A stretch of 64,000 bases of DNA, taken from assembly GCA_022414725.1 (NCBI GenBank), contig CM039464.1, positions 46,777,957 through 46,841,956 of the forward strand. The letters are read 5' to 3'. The notes beneath the pieces are model-generated. The model did no database searches. It saw only the letters and a program-made list of their open reading frames with translations, and was not told the origin of the DNA. Shown one piece after another: positions 55,339 to 64,000 of this stretch. The translations under genes and the position numbers were made by a program. Positions within the stretch are counted from its first letter, which is position 1. Each line of letters starts with the position of its first letter. The DNA is from Microglena sp. YARC (Eukaryota; Chlorophyta; Chlorophyceae; Chlamydomonadales; Chlamydomonadaceae).

Positions 55339-56330
55339 GTGACTAGACCAACCTGCATGCAGATTCGTATCACGTAGGCCCGCACTTCCAGCCAAGTTTG
55401 AATCGTGCTGCTGCGGTGATGCAACTGATATCTGGGTCACACAGGCTGGCCTTGGAGTTTCTGAGCATGACGACATCCGTACAGAGAAGCTCAAGCCAAG
55501 GCACTGGGTGACTAGATCAGTAGACCAACCTGCATGCAGAGTCGTATCACGTAGGCGCGCACTTCCAGCCAAGTTTGAATCGTGCTGCTGCGGTGATGCA
55601 ACTGATATCTGGGTCACACAGGCTGGCCTTGGAGTTTCTGAGCATGATGACATCCGTACAGAGAAGCTTAAGCCAAGGCAGTGGATGACTAGACCAAACT
55701 GCATGCAGTGTCGTATCATGTAGGCGCGCACTTCCAGCCAAGTTTGAATCGTGCTGCTGTGGTGATGCAACTGATATCTGGGTCACACAGGCTGGCCTTG
55801 GAGTTTCTGAGCATGATGACATCCGTACAGAGAAGCTTAAGCCAAGGCAGTGGATGACTAGACCAAACTGCATGCAGTGTCGTATCATGTAGGCGCGCAC
55901 TTCCAGCCAAGTTTGAATCGTGCTGCTGTGGTGATGCAACTGATATCTGGGTCACACAGGCTGGCCTTGGAGTTTCTGAGCATGATGACATCCGTACAGA
56001 GAAGCTTAAGCCAAGGCACTGGGTGACTAGACCAACCTGGATGCAGTGTTGTATCACGTAGGAGCGCGCTTCCAGCCAAGTTTGAATCATGCTGCTGTGG
56101 TAATGCAACTAATATCTGGGCCACCCCGACTTGCCTTGGAGTTTCTGAGCAAGACAACATCAGTGCAGAGAAACTTAAGCCAAGGCAGTGGGTGACTAGA
56201 CCAACCTGGATGCAGTATTGTATCACGTAGGAGCGCGCTTCCAGCCAAGTTTGAATCATGCTGCTGTGGTGATGCCACTGATATCTGGGTCTCATCGACT
56301 GACCTTGGATTTCATGAGCATGACATCATA
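55191..56330 (+). repeat. 169-bp tandem array of an exon-like unit, seven copies
   Basis: Each unit has acceptor CTTCCAG, a 116-nt coding-like block (PSLNHAAAVMQLISGSHRLA, then LEFLSM and TSVQRS), donor GG|GTGACT and a 50-bp spacer. Blocks start at 55,223, 55,392, 55,569, 55,738, 55,907, 56,076 and about 56,245. Many differences between copies are synonymous in this frame. The donor is changed to ATGACT in the third and fourth copies. 116 is not a multiple of three, so only one copy can be used per transcript without a shift. At 56,330-56,540 two shorter units of a related 110-bp repeat follow. Confidence 0.8.
55223..55338 (+). CDS. Possible GT31 exon, first copy of the array
   Basis: Entry phase 0 matches the phase-0 donor at 52,887; exit phase is 2. 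It encodes 38 residues including MQLISGSHRLALEFLS. The link to the glycosyltransferase rests on strand, order and phase only, and this piece is not a part of the Fringe fold that I recognise. Confidence 0.4.
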
Positions 56331-56722
56331 TTTGCAGAGAGATCCAACGGGGTAGCCAACATAAAAAAGACACAGGCATGCCATGTTGGTGGATCATTCC
56401 GACTGGCCTTGGATTTCATGTGCATGACATCATCTTTGCAGAGAGATCCTACGAGGTAGCCAACATAAAAAAGACACAGGCATGCCATGTTGGTGCCAGG
56501 ATCATTCCGACTGGCCTTGGAGTTCATGAGCATGACATCTTATGTGCAGAGGGGTGTTTAAACATTTACTGAGAACCTATTACGGCTACTAAGCTGTTTC
56601 CAAAATTTAGTCAAGGTCTAGCACAAGGAAGGGCTGTGTAAGCCTGCAAGGCCAGGCCCTCCTAAACATGTTTAACTCTTGGGGACCTCTTAAACATGTT
56701 AAACTCTTTGGGACCTCGTAAA

Positions 56723-58135
56723 CATTGAAATTGAAATTGAAATTGTTACATCCGAGTAATGTGCCACTCTCAGGGCGTGAAGTTAAGGACACCACTTCGT
56801 AAGCCGGAGCTAGCAGTAGTCACCATAAAAGAGTCTCCTTGTCAGGGAGTCTGAATAAGCCTCGGCAAATTAGAGGCCTTGGCAAGCTATAACAAGGAGA
56901 ACCAGGTAAATTGCTAATCCCCTGGTATTGAGCCCTGTTGGGTCTCCATAAAGCGTCTGCACTGTAAGATACTTTGAAAGCTAGAGATAGAGTGGGAGTG
57001 GACTGTGTCCGCCAGTCGGAGAGCACACAATCTGTTAAGTCCAAGTGTAGCCATAGAAGTCAGGAAATAGGTTGGGATAGTACCAGTTGTTCCAAGTGTG
57101 ATAACTACGTAGTGAACAAGATATCCAGCCGATTGGAGGCCATCCACTAGGCTAGCATGCTGGGCATGTTTAGTGATAAACTTGGTAGCATGGTTGGTGT
57201 CAGAGCAGTAGCCAAGCTCAAGGAGCCAAATTTCTTTATCTTTTAGGAAGGTAGGAGAGTCTATGTCAGGCAGGATGGCAAGATCAGGCCTCATTCTCCT
57301 CCAGGCCTCTTCAGCAATAGAGGAAGGGCGTAGCCAGTCAGGGAGGCGTTTGCCTAGGACCCCCCTGGGGAGGTCCTCTTCCTTGCCAGCGTCCATAATC
57401 ATTCTGCGTGAGCCCAGGTCGCCAGTGCAGATGGCCTTGTGGATGAGTCGCACTGCGGCGTCATGTCTCTTGATATAGAGCCCCTTGAAAGTCTGGTGTG
57501 AGCAGCCTGCCAGAATGTGGCCCGCTCCGTCCTCACAGGTGCGGCATATGGGGCATAGAGGGTTTGTGGGCGGATGGGTGTTGTTAATATAAGGAAGTTT
57601 CCACCGATAAGCAAGTTTACGATTCCACAGTCGACCCCAGCGGGCTTTAAGGATGTGGAATTTAGTTTTATGTTGGATAAGGGTAGAGGACCAAAATTTA
57701 TTACTTGCATGAGGAAGTTGGTGAGGAGTGTTATCGACCCAGGTGGTTGCATAAATCCCTTTAAGCGGGTGTTGGCCAAGGTGGCAGCTAGTGGGTAGGC
57801 TGGAGCTGATGCCCTGTGTGAGGTTAGGTGCTAGAATGCGTGGGGGGATATCCCCCATGGGTGTGCGAGGGGGTTGGACAGTGGGCCAGTAGACATTGTG
57901 TCTGGGGATTTCCCCAGTGTTATCAGTATAACTAGTAGAGGCAGGGTCATCTGCGGCCTTACGCGCTAGGCTGTCAGCCCGGTCATTTCCGAGGATACCT
58001 GTGTGGGAGCGTACTTTGCAGAGGGTGGTGTACGAGCCATGTACAATACGTTGAATAAGGTGAGATTGGATTGAATGTAACAGTTCAGCGTGTAGGGAGC
58101 GTGTGGCTGTAGTGGGATCATGGATCATTTTTTTA
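56723..58135 (-). mobile_element. 5'-truncated LINE (non-LTR retrotransposon)
   Basis: The element contains only the end of the second open frame and a 3' part that finishes in an (ATTTCA)n tail at 56,723-56,746. Such tails and 5' truncation are typical of LINE insertion. No target duplication could be recognised. Confidence 0.8.
56914..58128 (-). pseudogene. LINE ORF2 C-terminus (RNase H end and zinc knuckle)
   Basis: The 404-residue frame starts inside an RNase H domain: KVRSHTGILGNDRADSLAR contains the His and Asp of its last catalytic block. A zinc-binding motif follows near residue 195 (CPICRTCEDGAGHILAGCSH). A C-terminal domain of about 200 residues without a name completes it. The endonuclease and RT are missing. 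The remaining frame has no stop, so the insertion is fairly young. LINEs with RNase H of this type are common in plants and algae. Confidence 0.85.
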
Positions 58136-59187
58136 ATGAGTAAACATGCTTAACTAAAAAATCCTTTCACAACTTAAAACAAAAGTGGTAGTGTGGTAAT
58201 GTTGCCCATGCTGATCTCGATATGGCTAGGGAACGCAAAAACTGTTAGAGCAAGGATGCGTCTGATGCCTTGGCGATGTTATACTCCTTGAAAAATCCCA
58301 GAATGAATCTCCGGCCACCAATTACATGGTGTGCGACCTTCTAAACTTCAAATAGTTAACTGGAACAAAGTGGAGAAGGTCCTATTCTCCAACCATATTT
58401 TTGTTTACTTAAGCACGAAGCCATCACATATGCGCCCTAGATATGAAAGCTAGGCGTGTGCACAAGCCAGCTAGCTGTCGATATGTCCCACCCTAGTGGC
58501 AGGCCGATGTTATGACCTAACCTAGTTATGTTGACTATCTATACCGGTACTAGCCCGCCCCCAGGCTCGCTATGTAACCAAGTTATGCCTGTTTGGCCTA
58601 CCCCTGGACTGTAACGACATACATTCAATACAAAAAAGACACAGGCACGCCATTCTGGACTGCCCACTCCCTCATAATGCAGGAAAGACACCTCCGATCA
58701 CATCAAGTAGACTTTAACATGTAATGTAACATCGACACAATCCTTGAGTTTAGGGCTAGTACGGAGGCCCATCCTTGTTGTAAAAAAACTACCGTATCCG
58801 CCCTGTATTCGCCTTTCTCTTCGGCAAAATCTTCTTTAGGATGGCCATTGGGGCGTGTAAGGTGAGTCCTATTATCATTTTGATGGAGCCCCCCCTTAAG
58901 TGAAAATAATTTTCATTAACAAAGCAACCATCACATAAACACAGGGGAAAGGGGCTCCGTCAAAGGCCGTGGCTTCATGTCGTTCGGGTCAGGACCGAAG
59001 ACGTCGAGGGTGACAGACTGTTAGACTGAATGACTGACAGGTGAGGGCGGAAGGCGAGGGTGCAACATTGGCACAGATTCGTGCACTGCATGTTTGATAA
59101 CCCGGGACCGCCAGTCCCAAAGTACATCCTGCGGTACCCGATAATATTTTACTACCCCACCAGAGCTTGTAAGATAGAATTGCCATC
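58136..59187. other. Region upstream of the GYF gene
   Basis: 58,570-58,640 and 58,690-58,735 hold pieces of dispersed repeats (TTTGGCCTACCCCTGGACTG, and the flank of the pentamer element). No other gene is supported. An in-frame TAA at 59,170 shows that the coding region of the next gene does not begin earlier in the same exon. Confidence 0.5.
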
Positions 59188-59800
59188 ATGTCAGAATTGG
59201 GCTCCTCCTCCGGCGATGGAGAGCGCAAAACGCGCAAAGTTCGCGTCCATAAGATGAGACCGCCGTCGGCTCCTGCCCTATCCATGAGCTCAAGTGCCGA
59301 TCGCAACGCTGCTTTCGATGCGCAAATCACAGAGCTCATTCCAGGCATCGCTGATTTGTCGGTGTCAGGCAGCGCTGGTGCGGGAGCCATGCAAGCGTCA
59401 GCTGACCTGAGAAGCCGAATTTTTAGTCGGGATGATGTGCGGAAGTCCGAATTGATGGAGTTGCAGTCCATCTTCGACATGGCCAAGCCAAACTTGGTTG
59501 ATCACACCCCCCCTCCCAATGGCTGGGGAGAGCAGCAGCGTCCCATACCGAGGAAGATTCAGCTGAGTCATTACCAGTATGAGATGATCAACTACCAGAG
59601 GATGCTGATGCGCAAGAACGTTTGGTTCTACAGGGACCGGATGAACATTCCCAGGGGCCCTTGCCCTCTGCATGTCTTGAAGGACGCTTGGGTTCAGGGT
59701 GTGGTGGATGAGAATACTCTGATGTGGGGTCACGGGCTGGCTGACTGGCTGCCAGCTAAGAACGTGAAGCTGCTGCTGCCTCTGATCCGTACCCCTGAAG
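59188..59800 (+). CDS. GYF gene exon 1
   Basis: It starts MSELGSSSGDGERKTRKVRV and ends LLLPLIRTPE. The donor is G|GTAGGT. Without splicing the frame would stop three codons later. Confidence 0.88.
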
Positions 59801-61234
59801 GTAGGTGATGTTGCCAGGGTGTGAGAGTTTATGAAACTTGCATTCTCGCTATAGGGTTAGCCAATTAGGCTCGAGGGAATCAACAATTCTCATAAACATC
59901 TTTATCATCTATCGGGTATGTCTCATAATTAATGGAACATATATCATACACTCAGGGCAGCAGTAGTGTCTCAAACAAATTGGAGTACGTCTCAATATTG
60001 GGGGAGTTATCAAGGATGACTTAAAATTATGGAACTGCAATGATATCATGCCACCATACGATATCAACGATGCCGGCAGTCTGACTAGTTACCATTTTCA
60101 TACAATATCATTTGGTATTATACTCGCCTTTGGTCGACATCACATGATATGCCGGTCCCTACTTATGATTTACTTATAATATTAAAACATACAACATGAT
60201 TTATCTAGTGTGCCATAACTTGATTTAAGCAGGCCAGCCACATTGAAGTATTTGATCAAACCCCCTCCCCTCCCCACCCCTGCCCTATCCTTTTCTGTGG
60301 ATTGGTGTTGGCGTTGATGTTGGTGTTGGCGTTCGTGTTTTCAACTCCCACCCCCTGCTCTATCCTGTACCCCAACGCCATACCACCCCACCCCACCCCA
60401 CCCCACCCCACACACACTGCTCCGACACTGACACTGACACCAGCACTAACACTAACACTGACACTGACACTAACACTAACACTTAACAAAAACACCTCAC
60501 CTTTCCACCAACCCTACTACGTCCTTCGCCTCCCCCCCCCCCTCTCATCATACGCTCCCTTATACCCCCCCTTGCCGCCCTCTCACAACACTTTTGTGGA
60601 CCCCTACTCCCATCAGCGGCTTGAACTTGAACTTGGTTAAATAGCTTCAGCCAGCAATTTGGCTGCTCCCATCAGCAAAATGTTTCCCACCCACCTTAAT
60701 CTTACCTGCTCACACCCACCAAGTTACCAGCCCTGCACTGTCATGTGTCACATAGCACACACACATGCAGCACACACACACACACTCACACACTACCAGC
60801 AGCACCAATATCTGGCACACACAGACCCACACCGACTATATCCTGTGGTTTAATTCCGCTTCAAATCTCAGTTCAACTGCACCTTCTCTCTCAAGCCTGC
60901 TCACCAACATCTGATCACCATCACCTCACCCATCCACCCCATCCTCCCCTGCTCTATCCTGCCCCCCCCACACCCCCCACCCCCACCCCCCCCCAACACA
61001 CACACACTACCAGCAGCACCTATTCCTGACCCCCCCCACACGCTACCAGCAGCACCTATTCCTGACCCCACACACACTACCAGCAGCACCTGTTCCTGAC
61101 CCCCCACACACGCCCACACCAACCGTGCCCTATGCCTGCAGCCCGCTTCGAATCTTGAACCAACCTTCTCTCTGACGCCTGTTCACCAACACCTCACCCT
61201 CCATGTTTCCTCTGCTCTATCCTGTGCCCCCCCC

Positions 61235-61287
<53 letters not shown>

Positions 61288-61459
61288 CCACCAGCACCAA
61301 CACCTGACCCACCCACCGTGCCCCTTGCCTGAAGTCCGCTTCGGTTCATGGTTCAACCGTACCTTCTCTTTGAAGCCAGCTCTCAACAACATCCGAGCAG
61401 CGCGCAAGAATTTCCGGAATCCTGAGAGTCTAAGTGCTCAGGTGGAGGACATGCGATAA
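59188..61459 (+). CDS. GYF-domain protein, possibly TIC56-like, two exons
   Basis: Exon 1 (59,188-59,800) joins exon 2 (61,335-61,459) through GAAG|GTAGGT and TGAAG with phase 1, giving 245 residues. The first 100 residues are polar. Residues about 145-200 form a GYF_2-type domain: WFYRDRMNIPRGPCPLHVLK, DENTLMWGHGL and DWLPAKN. The C-terminus is basic and helical (WFNRTFSLKPALNNIRAARK). GYF domains bind proline-rich peptides. A GYF domain followed by a tail of this type recalls TIC56 of the chloroplast inner-envelope import complex; this is memory-based and unproven. No transit peptide is evident at this ATG. The ATG is the first after an in-frame stop. Confidence 0.82.
60035..60164 (-). mobile_element. 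MITE (ATATCATATGAT family), reversed copy in the GYF intron
   Basis: It begins GAACTGCAATGATATCATG and ends CACATGATATGCCGGTCCC, the inverse order of the copy at 23,818-23,973. Confidence 0.55.
60300..61334 (+). pseudogene. Echoes of the last GYF exon in its own intron
   Basis: The acceptor and first 55-60 bases of exon 2 recur in decayed form at 60,855-60,912 (TTCCGCTTCAAATCTCAGTT) and 61,137-61,192 (GCCCGCTTCGAATCTTGAAC). Each unit of about 200-280 bp also contains CTGCTCTATCCTG, a C-run, CACACA and ACTACCAGCAGCACC. A further start of a unit is visible near 60,345. Confidence 0.85.
61335..61459 (+). CDS. GYF gene exon 2 (terminal)
   Basis: After TGAAG the frame reads VRFGSWFNRTFSLKPALNN, then PESLSAQVEDMR and TAA at 61,457-61,459. 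The phase fits exon 1. Confidence 0.8.
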
Positions 61460-61930
61460 GGGCTTACCCGCATGTCAGCCCTAGTTCCTGGACCCCACTT
61501 TTCTTACTCACATGTCAGCCCTAGTTCTGGGACCTCAGTTGCCGAAGTGCTCAGGAGGAGGACACGTGATACGGGCCTCACTGTTTATTTTGAAGGCCAC
61601 ACGTAGTAGCTTCTTGGCAGCTCCTTTTCCCTGTTCCTGGGCCAAACTGGATGCTAGTAAGAACGCCTGACAGCTTACATGAATGGCATTCCAATGCAGC
61701 TGCAAGCTTTGGGATGGCTCATGAAGCTGGCTGGAAGCTGCTATGGGACGCCCCCAAAAGAAACAGTGGTGATGCTTTGCTTGATCACCTGGTAGCCCTG
61801 GTGGGATTGTTACTGGCCCATCACTTCTGGCTTGGTGACATTGTTTCTTTTGGGGGCTGCACGTAGCAGCTTCTAGGCAGCTCCTTTCACTCACCCTTCG
61901 GCCAAACCTGGAACTAGCTAGTGCGCCTGG
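61460..61930. other. Downstream of the GYF gene
   Basis: The phrase CATGTCAGCCCTAGTTC and GGACC occurs twice just after the stop (61,470-61,530). Two copies of the CAGCTTCTAGGCAGCTCC dispersed repeat follow in the same orientation. Confidence 0.5.
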
Positions 61931-61934
61931 AAGC

Positions 61935-62385
61935 TGGCATGACTGGCATTCCAATGCAGCTGTTATCTTTGGGCTCAACTCAGTCGCTGGCTGACAGAGC
62001 TGGGTGGAAGCTGGACGCGTAGCTCAAAAATGAAACAGTGCTTGGGGCATGACAGGCATTCCAATGCAGCTGTAATCTTTGGGCTCAACTCAGTCGCTGG
62101 CTAACAGAGCTGGGTGGAAGTTGAACATGTAGCTCATAAGTCAAACAGTGCTTGGGGCATGACTGGCATTCCAATGCAGCTGTAATCTTTGGGCTCAACT
62201 CAGTCGCTGGCTAACAGAGCTGGGTGGAAGCTGGACGCGTAGCTCAAAAATGAAACAGTGCTTGGGGCATGACAGGCATTCCAATGCAGCTGTTATCTTT
62301 GGGCTCAACTCGGTCGCTGGCTGACAGAGCTGGGTGGAAGCTGGACTCGTAGCTCAAAAATGAAACAGTGCTTGGGGTTGCATGC
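61935..62385 (+). repeat. 110-bp tandem repeat, four units
   Basis: The units begin CATTCCAATGCAGCTGTAAT at about 61,947, 62,057, 62,167 and 62,277 and are nearly identical. A single relative lies at 61,690-61,745. Confidence 0.9.
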
Positions 62386-62459
62386 AATCCCTACCAAAGG
62401 GTATTCGCTTTCTGGCATTTATTGCTGGCATGCAAGTTATAACGGCTGCCCTGTGTGTG

Positions 62460-62835
62460 GCACTGGCTGGTATCACTAGCTACTAGATACTGTGGTACTA
62501 GCTGCTAGATGCTGGTGGTACTAGCTACTAGCTACTGGTAGTACTAGCTACTAGATACTGCCTAGTACTATCTTCTAGATACCAGCTGCTTAGTACGAGC
62601 TACTGGCTACTGGACACTTGCTACTAGCTTCTAAGCACTAGCTACTAGCTGCTGAGTACTAGCTACCAGCTACTATCCACCAGCTGCTGAACACCAGCTA
62701 CTAGCTTCTAAGCACTAGCTACTAGCTGCTGAGTACTAGCTACCAGCTACTATCCACCAGCTACTGAACACCAGCTACTAGCTTCTAAGCATTAGCTACT
62801 AGCTGCTGAGTACTAGCCACTAGCCACTACAGGAC
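62460..62835 (+). repeat. CTAGCTACTAG-type tandem repeat
   Basis: The word ACTAGCTACTAGCTGCTGAG and variants fill 370 bp, with a larger 75-bp period from 62,640 on. Confidence 0.85.
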
Positions 62836-63195
62836 ATCTAATCATATTGTATGTTTAGTTTTTTAGTTCACCTTGACACATGAAGTGCGTCGTTTGATGG
62901 GTGTCACAACGTCAACTCAGTGCAGCTGCAGTTCAACAGCATACCTGTTCATGTGTGCGGTACGTCTGTGTTAGGGATTCCTGATGCCATTCAAGGATGT
63001 TGACATTTATAATTATTATATACTGAATGTGTTGTTCATCTGTATGCATGCACATGTGTTCGGTACATACAGTGTGTACGGTTTGCTCAGGATGTACTTA
63101 GTGTGCACAGTGCGTGGTAGACTTCAATAGGTGATATATTGATGCTTGATTTCTTTGCTCAGCACAGCTCAGCAATATAAATACATAAATGAAAA
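62836..63195. other. Non-coding stretch, nothing recognised
   Basis: No gene, repeat array or transposon end is visible here. Confidence 0.4.
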
Positions 63196-63790
63196 GTATG
63201 CCTTATTACGAGGCGCTAAGTTGAGGGGGGCAGCCCATTTGCTTGCACTGGGGCCAACCGCCAATAGTGCTCAGCACTCAACCACCAACTGTGCCCAGCA
63301 CTATCTTATTCAGTTTTTGTTGTTGCTGCACAAGGCCGCCGGCAAATATAATGCACTAAAAAGTAATGAGAATGCCTGGTGGGGCGTGGTATTAAGGGAG
63401 CCCCATCTTATGGTGGTAGGGAACGGGCTGCTACTGTACCTGGACAATATTACCATGGCCGTTGACAGCGACCGATATAATGCTCTAATTACGTTGTCAT
63501 CAACAAGCCATTGTTGATCCAAGACAAGCCCGCTCCACAACATCCGGGAGGGGTCTTCCAAGTTATCCTCAAAATTAGATGTGCACTAATTAGGTGGTGG
63601 TATTGGTGCAGAAGATTGGATTTGATTTTGACATGGTTTTTAGCCACTTCTAGGCTGCTCACCGTCTTCCAATTCCACGTCCCCCTGTGCGTTACCCACA
63701 GAAAAAGTAATGAGAATGCCTGGTGGGGCGTGGTATTTAGCGAGCCCTGTCTTGCGGCGGTAGAGAACGGGCTGCTACTTTACCTGGACT
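63196..63790. repeat. Cluster of dispersed repeats and SINE bodies
   Basis: 63,196-63,270 is the 70-bp repeat of 24,019. 63,365-63,480 and 63,705-63,790 are headless SINE bodies (GAATGCCTGGTGGGGCGTGG). 63,518-63,562 matches 40,965-41,010. Bases 63,791-64,000 hold a piece matching 21,310-21,360 and no gene. Confidence 0.65.
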
Positions 63791-64000
63791 CTGTTCGCGC
63801 TTACATTTTCCTGGTAATTGTTGTTTACTGCCGAAGACGGCGAGAGGCAAAATTGCTGTCTGATGCTATGTAACCAAGTCCAAGTTTAAGTTACCTGGAC
63901 AGATACCCACAGATGCCAGCGAACACACTCAGCGGATGCTAGGTGAAAGACTTGTCCAGCCTCGTCTATTGTGAACTGGCCAGCGTCAAATACGGTAGTA

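Noticed and set aside
55201..56295. Minus-strand frames of 130-189 residues over the 169-bp array
   Set aside because: They are shadows of the repeat; splice borders and substitution pattern favour the plus strand.

Overview
The window is eukaryotic nuclear DNA. It has spliceosomal introns with GT-AG borders, several transposon classes, a tRNA-derived SINE family and a very high load of tandem repeats. No bacterial operon, rRNA, CRISPR array or free-standing tRNA gene is visible. The host genes are a GYF-domain protein that may be TIC56-like, a Fringe-type glycosyltransferase and a large low-complexity protein. Together with algal-looking copia and Harbinger elements they suggest a green alga with a repeat-swollen genome. 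A prasinophyte such as Cymbomonas is my best guess, but it is an impression and not proven.

Layout. Bases 1-20,052 are almost entirely transposons: a Ty1/copia element cut by the window edge (1-3,670); a PIF/Harbinger DNA transposon (3,743-12,820) that has lost the 5' halves of both its genes and carries a nested, young copia element (5,665-12,598) with a 5-bp target duplication; degraded non-LTR remnants; and a third, reversed copia element (15,070-20,052) with its own target duplication. Bases 20,053-22,309 hold nothing coding that I can support.

Bases 22,310-44,290 (minus strand) are one large split gene. Ten exons join with matching phases and end in a terminal exon at 22,310-22,366; the 5' part near 43-44 kb has unresolved frame changes. 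The product is rich in Tyr, Gly, Asn and Ser and I do not recognise it. Its introns hold SINEs, MITEs, pentamer arrays and minisatellites.

Bases 47,567-55,338 or beyond (plus strand) are a GT31/Fringe-like glycosyltransferase gene, with the DDD metal-binding motif and phase-consistent exons at 47.6, 48.4, 51.1 and 52.7 kb. A further exon has become a seven-copy array at 55.2-56.3 kb. A 5'-truncated LINE follows (56,723-58,135, minus). Bases 59,188-61,459 (plus) are a two-exon GYF-domain gene. The rest, to 64,000, is tandem and dispersed repeats.

The most striking observation is a recurring structure in all three host genes. The intron next to an exon contains several tandem, partly decayed copies of that exon's own edge, each with its splice acceptor or donor, separated by microsatellite. 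I call these 'exon-edge echoes'. At 27,261-27,526 an intron is bounded by a direct repeat containing AG|GT, which is what is expected if a tandem duplication created the intron. The introns of this genome may therefore be born and lengthened by repeated duplication across exon borders.
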